Position numbers and translations under genes: made by a program. 64,000 nt of DNA from Rhizorhabdus histidinilytica (GTDB lineage: Bacteria; Pseudomonadota; Alphaproteobacteria; Sphingomonadales; Sphingomonadaceae), in contig NZ_FUYM01000004.1 of NCBI RefSeq assembly GCF_900167915.1, forward strand, positions 186,001-250,000, given 5' to 3'. Shown one piece after another: positions 15,316-23,237 of the stretch. Positions within the stretch are counted from its first letter, which is position 1. Each line of letters begins with the position of its first letter. The notes beneath the pieces are model-generated. The model did no database searches, was not told the origin of the DNA, and saw nothing but the letters and a program-made list of their open reading frames with translations.

Positions 15316-15338
15316 CCGCTTCCCGTCGTCGGGAGCGG
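15316..15338 (+). terminator. Hairpin after traF
   Basis: CCGCT-(T)-CCC (15316-15324) pairs with GGG-AGCGG (15331-15338), giving eight pairs with one bulged T. It begins one base after the traF stop and lacks a T-tract, so it is either a weak terminator or a transcript-stability element before the second DUF736 gene. Confidence 0.4.
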
Positions 15339-15381
15339 TGCCCGCCGATGGCTTTCCAACACCACCGCCATGGAGACCATC

Positions 15382-15717
15382 ATGTCGCAGATCGGCGTCT
15401 TCACTCGCGAGCACTCCGGCTTTGTCGGGCGCATCCACACCCTCACGCTCTTCCGCGAAGTCACCATCGTCCCCGCCGTGTCGTCGGATGCGGAGAACGC
15501 CCCGGACTATCGGCTCCATCAAGGCGATGACGATGGCCCGGAGATCGGCGCGGGCTGGAAGCGCACCGGCGAGCGCGCCGGCGAATACATCGCCGTCCTG
15601 ATCGACGACCCCGCATTGCCGCGGCCGATCCGCGCCAATCTGTTCCGCGACGACGATGCGGGCAGCGCCTGGTCGCTGCACTGGAGCCGTCCGCAGAAGC
15701 GCGACGGGAAGGACTGA
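15382..15717 (+). CDS. DUF736 domain protein (second copy), 111 aa
   Basis: MSQIGVFTREHSGFVGRIHT at the start and SAWSLHWSRPQKR at the end mark a second DUF736 protein. It is clearly divergent from the copy at 9790, with a longer acidic middle (SSDAENAPDYRLHQGDDDG). GGAGA at 15372-15376 supports ATG 15382. Here the gene sits within the transfer operon between traF and the lytic transglycosylase, unlike the first copy, which has its own leader and terminator. Two diverged copies in one element imply separate roles, which remain unknown. Confidence 0.88.
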   Translation: MSQIGVFTREHSGFVGRIHTLTLFREVTIVPAVSSDAENAPDYRLHQGDDDGPEIGAGWKRTGERAGEYIAVLIDDPALPRPIRANLFRDDDAGSAWSLHWSRPQKRDGKD

Positions 15718-15721
15718 CGCG

Positions 15722-16438
15722 ATGCGGCGGACCTCACTCCTGCTTCTTGTCGGCCTGTCGTTCGGTTGCGTGTCGCCGGTCCCGGCCGTGGCGCAACCGT
15801 CGAGCATCGCCGCGTCTTCGGCGCGCGATCCATACGGCGAACGCATCGCAGAGGCGGCGCAGCGCTTCGCGCTTCCCGCGGCATGGATTCGCGCGGTGAT
15901 GAAGGCCGAGAGCAATGGCGACCCCCGCGCCGTCTCGCCCAAGGGCGCGATGGGCCTGATGCAGATCATGCCGGCCACGTGGGCGGGTTTGCGTGATCGC
16001 CATCGGCTTGGCGTCGATCCTTACGATCTGCGCGACAACATCATCGCGGGCGCGGCCTATATCCGCGAGCTGTATGACCGCTATGGCTCGCCCGGGTGGA
16101 TCGCGGCCTACAACGCCGGTCCAGGCCGCTACGAGGCGTGGCTGAAGGGCCGTCCTCTGCCCGCCGAAACGCGCGCCTATGTCGCCAACGTCGCCTCGTC
16201 ACTCGGCGATAGCGACGCCCCCGCGCCGATCCTGATCGCCGCAACCGATCCGCTCGCCTGGACGCGCGCGCCGCTGTTCGTCGCACCGTCGGCGCCCACG
16301 ACGGCGGTCGATTCTTCGTCGGTGGAACGCACCTCCGATGACGCGGACACGACGCCGGGCGTGCGCGATGTTTCCGCCATCGCGCCGCAATCCGGCGGCC
16401 TGTTCGTCGCGCGGGCGAACACCGGGCGGCAACCATGA
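15722..16438 (+). CDS. Lytic transglycosylase of the transfer system, 238 aa
   Basis: A signal peptide (RRTSLLLLVGLSFGCVSPVP, with Ala-rich cleavage region AVAQ) precedes an SLT domain: AAWIRAVMKAESNGDPRAVS contains the catalytic Glu, followed by GAMGLMQIMPATW and YIRELYDRYGSPGWIAAYNA. This is the TrbN/VirB1 type that opens peptidoglycan for the mating channel. A proline/serine/threonine-rich C-terminal tail of about 70 residues is probably flexible. Only three bases separate it from the DUF736 stop. It acts in the periplasm. Confidence 0.92.
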   Translation: MRRTSLLLLVGLSFGCVSPVPAVAQPSSIAASSARDPYGERIAEAAQRFALPAAWIRAVMKAESNGDPRAVSPKGAMGLMQIMPATWAGLRDRHRLGVDPYDLRDNIIAGAAYIRELYDRYGSPGWIAAYNAGPGRYEAWLKGRPLPAETRAYVANVASSLGDSDAPAPILIAATDPLAWTRAPLFVAPSAPTTAVDSSSVERTSDDADTTPGVRDVSAIAPQSGGLFVARANTGRQP

Positions 16439-16730
16439 GGCTCGCAATCGTATCCGCCCATCGGGAGGTTCCAGTGTGCAGGGGATGGGGCTGGCGACAG
16501 CCTCATCCGCCGGCAGGAGGGGCGAAACGGACAGGAAGGCGGGAGGGCAAGATTAAAGCGGACGGCACCCCATGGGGCCGAACCTGGGGCCAAGCCCTTG
16601 TCTGCACACTGTTTTGGGTGGCACCGTCGCCGGGCCGACATGGTGCCGCGAGATGTGGAAAGGTCAGCATTTCCCGCCTCTGTCGCGGCACTCTTGCCCA
16701 GGATCGGCGGCTTCGGGCGGATCGGCGGCC
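16439..16730 (+). other. Candidate origin of transfer region
   Basis: The 292 bp upstream of the relaxase carry structure typical of oriT. A perfect 10-bp inverted repeat, CAGTGTGCAG (16472-16481) and CTGCACACTG (16602-16611), flanks about 120 bp. A second, GGCACC and GGTGCC, spans 16620-16647. One frame is open through the region (16435-16734) but has a shadow-like composition. Relaxase genes of this family usually lie directly beside their oriT. The nic site cannot be read from sequence alone. Confidence 0.45.
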
Positions 16731-18779
16731 GTGAGCGACGACGACGATCGCTTTCGGCCAAGGCCCGGCCGCATCCGCTCCCAAGGTGCAAAGGCCGGCC
16801 AGGCCAAGAGCTTCCTCAGCAAGGTTCGTAAGCTCGCCCGACAGCAGCAGGCCGCGACCGGCCGCAGCCGCACCGCCAAAGGCGGCGGTCCCGGCCGGTC
16901 GGCGAATGGCCGGAGCGTCGTCGCGTCCGGCCGCGGCGTGCAGCGCGGGCGCGGCGCATCCTTCGTGCGCGCCCGCAACCTGTCGAATGGCTGGAGCCAT
17001 CGCCAGCCCGGCAGCCGTCGCGTCATCGTCAAATCCCGCTCGGTTCGCGCCCCCGGCCGCAGCGGCAAGGCCGCCGCCCATCTGCGCTATATCCAGCGCG
17101 ACGGCACCGCCCGCGACGGCGAGCGCGGCCAACTCTATTCGGCGACGGAGGATCGCGCCGATGGCGACGCCTTCCTCGATCGCGGCCAGGACGACCGTCA
17201 CCAGTTCCGGTTCATCGTCTCGCCGGAAGACGCCGGAGATCTTGCCGACCTGACCGGCTACACCCGCGAGCTGATGGCCCAGGTGGAGATCGACCTTGGC
17301 ACGAAGCTCGATTGGGTCGCCGTCAATCACCACAACACCGGCCATCCGCACGTCCATGTCATCGTCAACGGCCACGACGCCCTGGGCGAGGATCTCGTCA
17401 TCAATGGCGACTATCTCGCGGGCGGCGTTCGCGAGCGGGCAAGCGAGCTGGCGACGCTCGAACTCGGCCTCGTCACGGAGATCGAGCAGCGCCGCAAGCT
17501 CATGGCCGACGTCGACCAGGACCGGCTGACCCGCATCGACCGGGCGATGATCGCCGAAGCCGAGGATCGCGTCCTGGACCTACGCCACGAGCCGGACGAC
17601 CTGCGCGGCCAGGCCGACCGGACGCTGCGCTTGCGCCGCCTCGGCAAGCTCGGCGACATGGAGCTTGCCACCGAACATGCGCCCGGCGTCTGGGAGCTGA
17701 GCGACCGGCTCGAACCGACGTTGCGCGAATTGGGCGAGCGCGGCGACATCATCCGCACGATGCAGCGGGCGCTGCGCGCCGAGGGCGGCGAGCGCGATCC
17801 GATGACGTTCCAGATTCACGACGGCGCGCCGGCCGCGCCGATCGTCGGCCGCGTCATCGACAAGCATTTGTCCGACGAGCTGGGCGAGACCCTGACGCTG
17901 GTGGTCGATGGCGTCGACGGACGCACGCACCATGTTGCCGGCATCGACCCGGTCCGCGTCGAGGACGCCCGCGTCGGCAGCGTCATCGAGATCGGGCCGC
18001 CCGCCAGCACCGGCCGCCCCTCCGATCGCGCCATCGCCGGCATGGCCGAAGACGGCATCTATCGGCCGAGCCGCCATCTGGAGCAGGCCCGCTTCGATGG
18101 CCATGTGCCGAACGGCGACTATGAGGGCTTCGTGGACGCCCATGTCCGGCGGCTCGAGGCGTTGCGCCGCGCCGGGATCGCCGAGCGCATCGACGCCGAC
18201 CAGTGGCGCATCCCCGCCGATTTCGAGGCGCGGGCCGCGGCTCATGACGCAGGACGGACCGGCCGCGCCAATATCCGCGTCCTCTCTGCCTTCGATCTCG
18301 AACGCCAGATCGGATCGGACGGCGCGACCTGGCTGGACCGGCGGCTTCTCCGCTCGGACACCTCCGACCTGTCATCGGCCGGCTTCGGCGCTGAGGTGCG
18401 CGAGGCGATGGACCGCCGCCGCGAGCACCATATCGACCGGGGCGACGCCGCCCGTCAGCCGGACGGTCGCATCGCCTACCGTCGCAACCTGATCGCCGCG
18501 CTGCGGGACCGTGAGGTCGCCCACGCCGGCGAAGAGCTGGCGGCGAAGAAGTCGCTGCCGTTCCGCATGGCCGCCAACGGCGAGACCGTAACCGGCGCCT
18601 TCACCGGAACCGCGCAGCTATCCAGCGGCAAGTTCGCCATCGTCGAAAAGTCCCACGAGTTCACCCTCGTCCCGTGGCGACCGGTCATCGACCGCCAGCT
18701 CGGCCGCGAAGTCATGGGCGTCGTGCAGGGCGGATCGGTGTCGTGGCAGTTGGGCCGGCAAAGAGGGCTGGGAATTTGA
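16731..18779 (+). CDS. rlxS: VirD2-like relaxase with DUF3363, 682 aa
   Basis: The relaxase metal-binding motif is WVAVNHHNTGHPHVHVIVNG near residues 199-218. Preceding it are HLRYIQRDGTARDGERGQLY and HQFRFIVSPEDAGDLADLTG, the DUF3363/VirD2-like relaxase signature. GTG 16731 is chosen because it gives the expected basic, Arg/Gly-rich N-terminus; an in-frame start at 16572 would read into the candidate oriT. The protein nicks oriT and stays covalently attached to the transferred strand. The C-terminal 450 residues carry a conserved but uncharacterised region (IGRVIDKH-like and DLERQIGSDGATWLDRRLL). The gene symbol follows ICEMlSymR7A usage and is tentative. Confidence 0.88.
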   Translation: MSDDDDRFRPRPGRIRSQGAKAGQAKSFLSKVRKLARQQQAATGRSRTAKGGGPGRSANGRSVVASGRGVQRGRGASFVRARNLSNGWSHRQPGSRRVIVKSRSVRAPGRSGKAAAHLRYIQRDGTARDGERGQLYSATEDRADGDAFLDRGQDDRHQFRFIVSPEDAGDLADLTGYTRELMAQVEIDLGTKLDWVAVNHHNTGHPHVHVIVNGHDALGEDLVINGDYLAGGVRERASELATLELGLVTEIEQRRKLMADVDQDRLTRIDRAMIAEAEDRVLDLRHEPDDLRGQADRTLRLRRLGKLGDMELATEHAPGVWELSDRLEPTLRELGERGDIIRTMQRALRAEGGERDPMTFQIHDGAPAAPIVGRVIDKHLSDELGETLTLVVDGVDGRTHHVAGIDPVRVEDARVGSVIEIGPPASTGRPSDRAIAGMAEDGIYRPSRHLEQARFDGHVPNGDYEGFVDAHVRRLEALRRAGIAERIDADQWRIPADFEARAAAHDAGRTGRANIRVLSAFDLERQIGSDGATWLDRRLLRSDTSDLSSAGFGAEVREAMDRRREHHIDRGDAARQPDGRIAYRRNLIAALRDREVAHAGEELAAKKSLPFRMAANGETVTGAFTGTAQLSSGKFAIVEKSHEFTLVPWRPVIDRQLGREVMGVVQGGSVSWQLGRQRGLGI

Positions 18780-18946
18780 CGCAAGCCGTCCGCATCGAAT
18801 GGGCCTGAATGGCGGCCGTGCGGGCCGGAACGATGGTGATCGAGGCCAGGCGAAGAGCAACGGAACCGTCCGTTTTACCATCTATACCATCCGAAACCTC
18901 GACGCCTCGGTTTTTCTATTGCTTCTCGCCAAGGCGGATATTCTCT

Positions 18947-18978
18947 GATCGGCTCCATCTCTTTTGCCGATCGGAGCC
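18947..18978 (+). promoter_or_regulatory. Inverted repeat over the traG ribosome binding site
   Basis: GGCTCC (18951-18956) pairs with GGAGCC (18973-18978), and each is preceded by GATC. The 3' arm contains the GGAG ribosome binding site of traG, three bases before ATG 18982. Folding would hide the site. A T-rich stretch at 18910-18919 upstream could end relaxase transcription. Confidence 0.45.
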
Positions 18979-18981
18979 TTT

Positions 18982-20973
18982 ATGTCGGGAACCCGTGTCC
19001 TGTGGGGACAGGTCGCCATCGTCCTGTCCATCGTGCTGACCGCCATCTGGTGTGCGACGGAATGGACGGCGTGGCGTCTCGGCTTTCAGGCGCAGCTCGG
19101 ACAGCCCTGGTTCGAGGTGGCGGGCTGGCCGGTCTATTACCCGCCGCTCTTCTTCTGGTGGTGGTATTGCTACGACGCCTATGCGCCACGGATTTTCATC
19201 GAAGGCGCCTATATCGCGGCGTCGGGCGGGTTCATCTCGATCGCCGTCGCCATCACCCTGTCGGTGCTTCGGGCGCGCAACGAGAAGAATGTCGTCACCT
19301 ATGGCTCGGCGCGCTGGGCCGAGCCGGAGGAGATCCGCGCCGCTGGACTGCTCGGCGCGGACGGCGTGATCCTCGGCCGCTACGACCGTGACTATCTCCG
19401 CCACGACGGACCGGAGCATGTCTTGTGCTTCGCACCGACCCGATCGGGCAAAGGCGTCGGTCTCGTCGTGCCGACGCTGCTGACCTGGCCGGGCAGCGCG
19501 ATCATCCACGACATCAAAGGCGAGAACTGGGGTCTGACCGCCGGTTTCCGGTCCCGGCATGGCCGCGTGCTGCTGTTCGATCCAACCGACCCGGCGTCAT
19601 CGGCCTACAATCCCCTGCTGGAGGTCCGCCGCGGCGACAGGGAAGTCCGCGACGTGCAGAACATCGCCGACATCCTCGTCGATCCCGAAGGCGCGCTCGA
19701 GAAGCGCAACCATTGGGAAAAGACCAGCCATTCGCTGCTGGTCGGCGCGATCCTCCATGTCCTCTACGCGGAGCCCGACAAGACGCTCGCCGGCGTCGCC
19801 AACTTCCTCTCCGATCCGAGGCGCCCCATCGAGGCGACACTGCGCGCCATGATGAACACGCGGCATCTGGGCGAAGCCGGGGTGCATCCCGTGATCGCCT
19901 CGTCGGCCCGTGAGCTGCTGAACAAGAGCGACAACGAACGGTCGGGCGTGCTTTCGACCGCCATGTCCTTCCTCGGCCTCTACCGCGATCCCGTCGTGGC
20001 GAAGGTGACGGCGCGCAGCGACTGGCGCATCGCCGATCTCGTTGCCGGCGACAGACCCGTCAGCCTCTATCTCGTCGTGCCGCCGAGCGACATCAACCGC
20101 ACCAAGCCTCTGATCCGGCTGCTGCTCAATCAGGTCGGGCGGCGGTTGACCGAGGACCTGAAGACGTCGGTCAATCGCCGCCGGCTGCTGTTGATGCTGG
20201 ACGAGTTCCCCGCGCTCGGCCGGCTCGATTTCTTCGAGTCTGCCCTCGCCTTCATGGCGGGCTACGGCATCAAGTCCTTCCTGATCGCGCAGAGCCTCAA
20301 CCAGATCGAAAAGGCTTATGGCGCGAACAACAGCGTGCTCGACAACTGCCATGTGCGCGTCGCCTTCGCCACCAATGACGAGCGCACCGCCAAGCGCGTC
20401 TCCGACGCGCTCGGCACCGCGACCGAGATGCGCGATTCCACCAACTATGCCGGGCACAGGCTTTCGCCCTGGCTGGGACATCTGATGGTGTCGCGGCAGG
20501 AAACGGCGCGGCCGCTGCTCACGCCTGGCGAGGTAATGCAGCTTCCGCCGGCTGACGAATTGCTGCTGGTCGCGGGCGTGCCGCCGGTGCGGGCGAAGAA
20601 GGCGCGCTACTACGAGGATGCGCGGTTCTGCGAACGCATCCTGCCGCCGCCGAAGCCGGCAGGGGCGAAAGGGTTGGCCAAGCCCCCGGCCAATGACTGG
20701 TCGGCGTTGGCGATCCCGGCCGCATCCGCGGGCGCGACGCCGGAGAGCGAAACCGGCATGACCGCCGATCCGGCCAATGGCGGCATCCGGCGCGAGCCGG
20801 AATTGCCCGAGCACGAGGAGATCGCACCGCCCGAGCAGCCGGCCCTCGGGGAGTTCGACCTGCTCGATGACGAACCAGACCTCGATGCCGCCAAGGCCCG
20901 CCGTCTTCGCCTCCAGGCCAGATCCGTCGCCCGGCAGGCGGCGATGGACCCGACCGATGGCGTCGAATTATGA
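18982..20973 (+). CDS. traG: TraG/VirD4 coupling protein, 663 aa
   Basis: Two N-terminal membrane helices (LWGQVAIVLSIVLTAIW and a second near residues 75-97) precede the ATPase. Walker A is FAPTRSGKGVGLVVPTLL near residue 150 and Walker B is LLLMLDEFPALGRLDFFES near 403. Conserved FLIAQSLNQIEKAYG follows. VirD4/TraG proteins link the relaxase-DNA complex to the secretion channel at the inner membrane. ATG 18982 is supported by GGAG at 18973-18976. The Pro/Glu-rich C-terminal 100 residues are variable in this family. It leads the cluster traG-copG-trb. Confidence 0.95.
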   Translation: MSGTRVLWGQVAIVLSIVLTAIWCATEWTAWRLGFQAQLGQPWFEVAGWPVYYPPLFFWWWYCYDAYAPRIFIEGAYIAASGGFISIAVAITLSVLRARNEKNVVTYGSARWAEPEEIRAAGLLGADGVILGRYDRDYLRHDGPEHVLCFAPTRSGKGVGLVVPTLLTWPGSAIIHDIKGENWGLTAGFRSRHGRVLLFDPTDPASSAYNPLLEVRRGDREVRDVQNIADILVDPEGALEKRNHWEKTSHSLLVGAILHVLYAEPDKTLAGVANFLSDPRRPIEATLRAMMNTRHLGEAGVHPVIASSARELLNKSDNERSGVLSTAMSFLGLYRDPVVAKVTARSDWRIADLVAGDRPVSLYLVVPPSDINRTKPLIRLLLNQVGRRLTEDLKTSVNRRRLLLMLDEFPALGRLDFFESALAFMAGYGIKSFLIAQSLNQIEKAYGANNSVLDNCHVRVAFATNDERTAKRVSDALGTATEMRDSTNYAGHRLSPWLGHLMVSRQETARPLLTPGEVMQLPPADELLLVAGVPPVRAKKARYYEDARFCERILPPPKPAGAKGLAKPPANDWSALAIPAASAGATPESETGMTADPANGGIRREPELPEHEEIAPPEQPALGEFDLLDDEPDLDAAKARRLRLQARSVARQAAMDPTDGVEL

Positions 20974-20983
20974 GGGACTGACC

Positions 20984-21421
20984 ATGCGGACCAAGACGCG
21001 CATGAACGTCTATTTCGAGCCGGAGCTTCTGAAAAAGGTCGAAGCGCTGGCGCTCCGGCGCCGCGTCTCCAAATCCGCGGTGATCGAAGCCGCCGTCGCC
21101 TCCTTCCTCTCGGCTGACGCATCGGAGCGGATGGAGGCGGTCTTCGCACACCGCATGGACCGGCTCGGCCGCCAGATCGACGGCATGGACGAGGATCTGG
21201 CCATTCTCGGCGAGACCCTATCGTTGTTCATCCGTTTTTGGCTGACCGTCACGCCGCCCTTGTCCGAAAGCGCGCAGGCGTTGGCGCGGGCCAAAGGCAT
21301 GGAGCGGTTCGAGAGCTTCCTGCAAACGCTCGGCCGGAAACTGGCGACGGGAGATCGGTTCCTCAGAGACCTGTCGCGCGACATCGACTCGCGCCGTAGC
21401 GAGATCGCCGATCTGGAATAA
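20984..21421 (+). CDS. CopG/RHH-type protein of the tra-trb cluster, 145 aa
   Basis: The N-terminal 50 residues are a ribbon-helix-helix: TRMNVYFEPELLKKVEALAL, then RRVSKSAVIEAAVASFL. A predicted coiled or helical region follows (MDRLGRQIDGMDEDLAILGE) and a hydrophobic helix near 80-95 (ILGETLSLFIRFWLTV). Such CopG proteins lie constantly between traG and trbB in this type of element and may autoregulate the trb promoter just downstream. GAGGGA at 20972-20977, at the traG stop, precedes ATG 20984. Confidence 0.85.
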   Translation: MRTKTRMNVYFEPELLKKVEALALRRRVSKSAVIEAAVASFLSADASERMEAVFAHRMDRLGRQIDGMDEDLAILGETLSLFIRFWLTVTPPLSESAQALARAKGMERFESFLQTLGRKLATGDRFLRDLSRDIDSRRSEIADLE

Positions 21422-21558
21422 CGGCGCCCATGACGTTGGCGGCGAAATACTCGACACCGCCGTTCTCCTGTATTTGCGCGCTACGCTACTACACCCTCAA
21501 ATCCTTGTTGAGTGAGCCTGATTTCTGGCTCTTTTAATCATCCCCGTCCGGGGACCGC

Positions 21559-21590
21559 CTGATCTCTTCCCCGGCTGGATCGGGGATCAG
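21559..21590 (+). promoter_or_regulatory. Hairpin abutting the trbB start codon
   Basis: CTGAT (21559-21563) pairs with ATCAG (21586-21590), and CCCCG (21569-21573) with CGGGG (21581-21585), leaving a CTCTT bulge. The 3' arm (CGGGGATCAG) contains the likely ribosome binding site and ends at the base before ATG 21591. Candidate translational or CopG-operator control of the trb operon. Confidence 0.5.
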
Positions 21591-22622
21591 ATGGCGATTT
21601 CTCAGAACAATTCAGAAGGGCTGGCGCGCGGCGCACGGATGCTGCGCACCGCGCTCGGCCCGGCCATCGCCCGCTTCATGGAAGACGCGGCCGTCGTCGA
21701 GGTGATGCTGAATCCCGACGGGCGCATCTGGATCGACCGGCTTGCCGAAGGGCTGGCCGACACGGGCGAGCGGCTGTCTCCCGCCGATGGCGAGCGCATC
21801 GTGCGCCTGGTCGCGCACCATGTCGGCGCCGAAGTCCACACCGGCAGCCCGCGTGTCTCCGCCGAGCTGCCCGAGACGGGGGAGCGGTTCGAGGGCCTGT
21901 TGCCGCCCGTGGTTGCGGCTCCGGCCTTCGCCATCCGAAAGCCCGCCGTCGCCGTGTTCGGCCTCGACGATTATGTGGCCGCCCGGATCATGTCCGCCTC
22001 GCAGGCCGAGGCGCTGCGCCAGGGTGTCGCCGCCCGCGCCAACATCCTCGTCGCCGGTGGCACCTCGACCGGCAAGACGACGCTCACCAATGCGCTGCTT
22101 GCCGAAGTGGCGAAGACCGCCGATCGCGTCGTCATCATCGAGGACACGCGCGAGCTGCAATGCGCCGCGCCCAACCTCGTCGCCATGCGGACGAAGGACG
22201 GCGTGGCCTCGCTCTCCGATCTCGTCCGCTCCTCCCTTCGCCTGCGCCCCGACCGCATCCCGGTCGGCGAGGTGCGCGGCGCCGAAGCGCTCGACCTCCT
22301 CAAAGCCTGGGGCACGGGCCATCCCGGCGGCGTCGGCACGATCCACGCCGGCAGCGCCATTGGCGCGCTGCGGCGTATGGAACAGCTCATCCAGGAAGCC
22401 GTCGTCACCGTCCCGCGCGCCCTGATCGCCGAGACGATCGACCTCGTGGCCGTGCTGTCCGGCCGCGGTTCCGCGCGCCGGCTCTCCGAACTCGTCCGCG
22501 TCGAGGGCCTCGGCCCGGACGGCGACTACCGCGTCGCGCCTGCCGTCAGCGCCCCGGTCTGCGGAAGCGGCGACCTCATCGCCGCTCTCAACCCTGCCCG
22601 CCTCGAAGGAGAAACCCTGTGA
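21591..22622 (+). CDS. trbB: TrbB, VirB11-type traffic ATPase, 343 aa
   Basis: Walker A is [18 protein letters not shown] near residues 154-171. Then come the Asp box [16 protein letters not shown] and Walker [21 protein letters not shown] with the His box [13 protein letters not shown], all hallmarks of VirB11/TrbB hexameric ATPases at the cytoplasmic base of type IV secretion channels. Length is normal. It opens the trb operon; the stop overlaps the trbC start as GTGA. Confidence 0.96.
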   Translation: MAISQNNSEGLARGARMLRTALGPAIARFMEDAAVVEVMLNPDGRIWIDRLAEGLADTGERLSPADGERIVRLVAHHVGAEVHTGSPRVSAELPETGERFEGLLPPVVAAPAFAIRKPAVAVFGLDDYVAARIMSASQAEALRQGVAARANILVAGGTSTGKTTLTNALLAEVAKTADRVVIIEDTRELQCAAPNLVAMRTKDGVASLSDLVRSSLRLRPDRIPVGEVRGAEALDLLKAWGTGHPGGVGTIHAGSAIGALRRMEQLIQEAVVTVPRALIAETIDLVAVLSGRGSARRLSELVRVEGLGPDGDYRVAPAVSAPVCGSGDLIAALNPARLEGETL

Positions 22623-22951
22623 TCCAACGCCTGCCCCAAATCCGTCCTCGCCTCGTGGCGGCGCTGTCCGTCGCGACCCTCTTCGTCATGATGGGGGCGC
22701 CCGCCCATGCCTCCGGCTCGTCGATGCCGTGGGAAGCGCCGCTGCAATCCATCCTGGAGTCGATCGAGGGCCCGGTCGCCAAGATCGTCGCCGTCATCAT
22801 CATCATCATGACCGGCCTGACGCTGGCCTTCGGCGACACGTCCGGCGGCTTTCGCCGCCTGATCCAGATCGTGTTCGGCCTGTCGATCGCCTTCGCCGCG
22901 TCGAGCTTCTTCCTGTCGTTCTTTTCCTTCGGCGGCGGGGCGCTGGTCTGA
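22619..22951 (+). CDS. trbC: TrbC, prepilin of the mating pilus, 110 aa
   Basis: GTG 22619 overlaps the trbB stop. The product has a long signal peptide ([20 protein letters not shown]) and two membrane helices ([18 protein letters not shown] and [20 protein letters not shown]), the VirB2/TrbC layout. The mature pilin is probably processed by the S26 peptidase TraF encoded at 14770. It ends FSFGGGALV. Its stop overlaps trbD as TGATG. Confidence 0.93.
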   Translation: MIQRLPQIRPRLVAALSVATLFVMMGAPAHASGSSMPWEAPLQSILESIEGPVAKIVAVIIIIMTGLTLAFGDTSGGFRRLIQIVFGLSIAFAASSFFLSFFSFGGGALV

Positions 22952-23223
22952 TGCTGGGGGCGGCCGAAGACGTGCCGGGTTTCACCTTGCCGGTCCACCG
23001 GGCGCTCTGCGAGCCGATCCTGCTCGGCGGCGCTCCGCGCGCCCTCGCCATCATGAACGGCACCCTGGCCGGCGCGCTCGGCCTGGGTCTGCGCCTCTGG
23101 CTGGCCGGCATCGTGATCTGGGCCATCGGCCATGCCGCGGCGGTCTGGGCGGCCAAGCGCGATCCGCTGTTCGTCGATGTCGGCCGCCGCCACCTGCGCA
23201 TCCCCGCGCACCTCACGGTCTGA
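22951..23223 (+). CDS. trbD: TrbD, VirB3-like inner-membrane protein, 90 aa
   Basis: The sequence VPGFTLPVHRALCEPILLGG at the N-terminus is the VirB3/TrbD family signature. A membrane segment follows (LGLGLRLWLAGIVIWAIGHA), and the tail ends RDPLFVDVGRRHLRIPAHL. TrbD works with the TrbE ATPase in assembling the channel. The gene overlaps trbC by one base and precedes trbE by 14 bases. Confidence 0.93.
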   Translation: MLGAAEDVPGFTLPVHRALCEPILLGGAPRALAIMNGTLAGALGLGLRLWLAGIVIWAIGHAAAVWAAKRDPLFVDVGRRHLRIPAHLTV

Positions 23224-23237
23224 GCGGGAGAGCGCCG

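Noticed and set aside
16435..16734. A 99-residue plus-strand frame overlapping the transglycosylase stop and the relaxase GTG
   Set aside because: Both ends overlap neighbours in the style of real genes, but composition is Arg/Gly/Trp-rich and unlike a folded protein, there is no ribosome binding site, and the segment carries inverted repeats expected of oriT.
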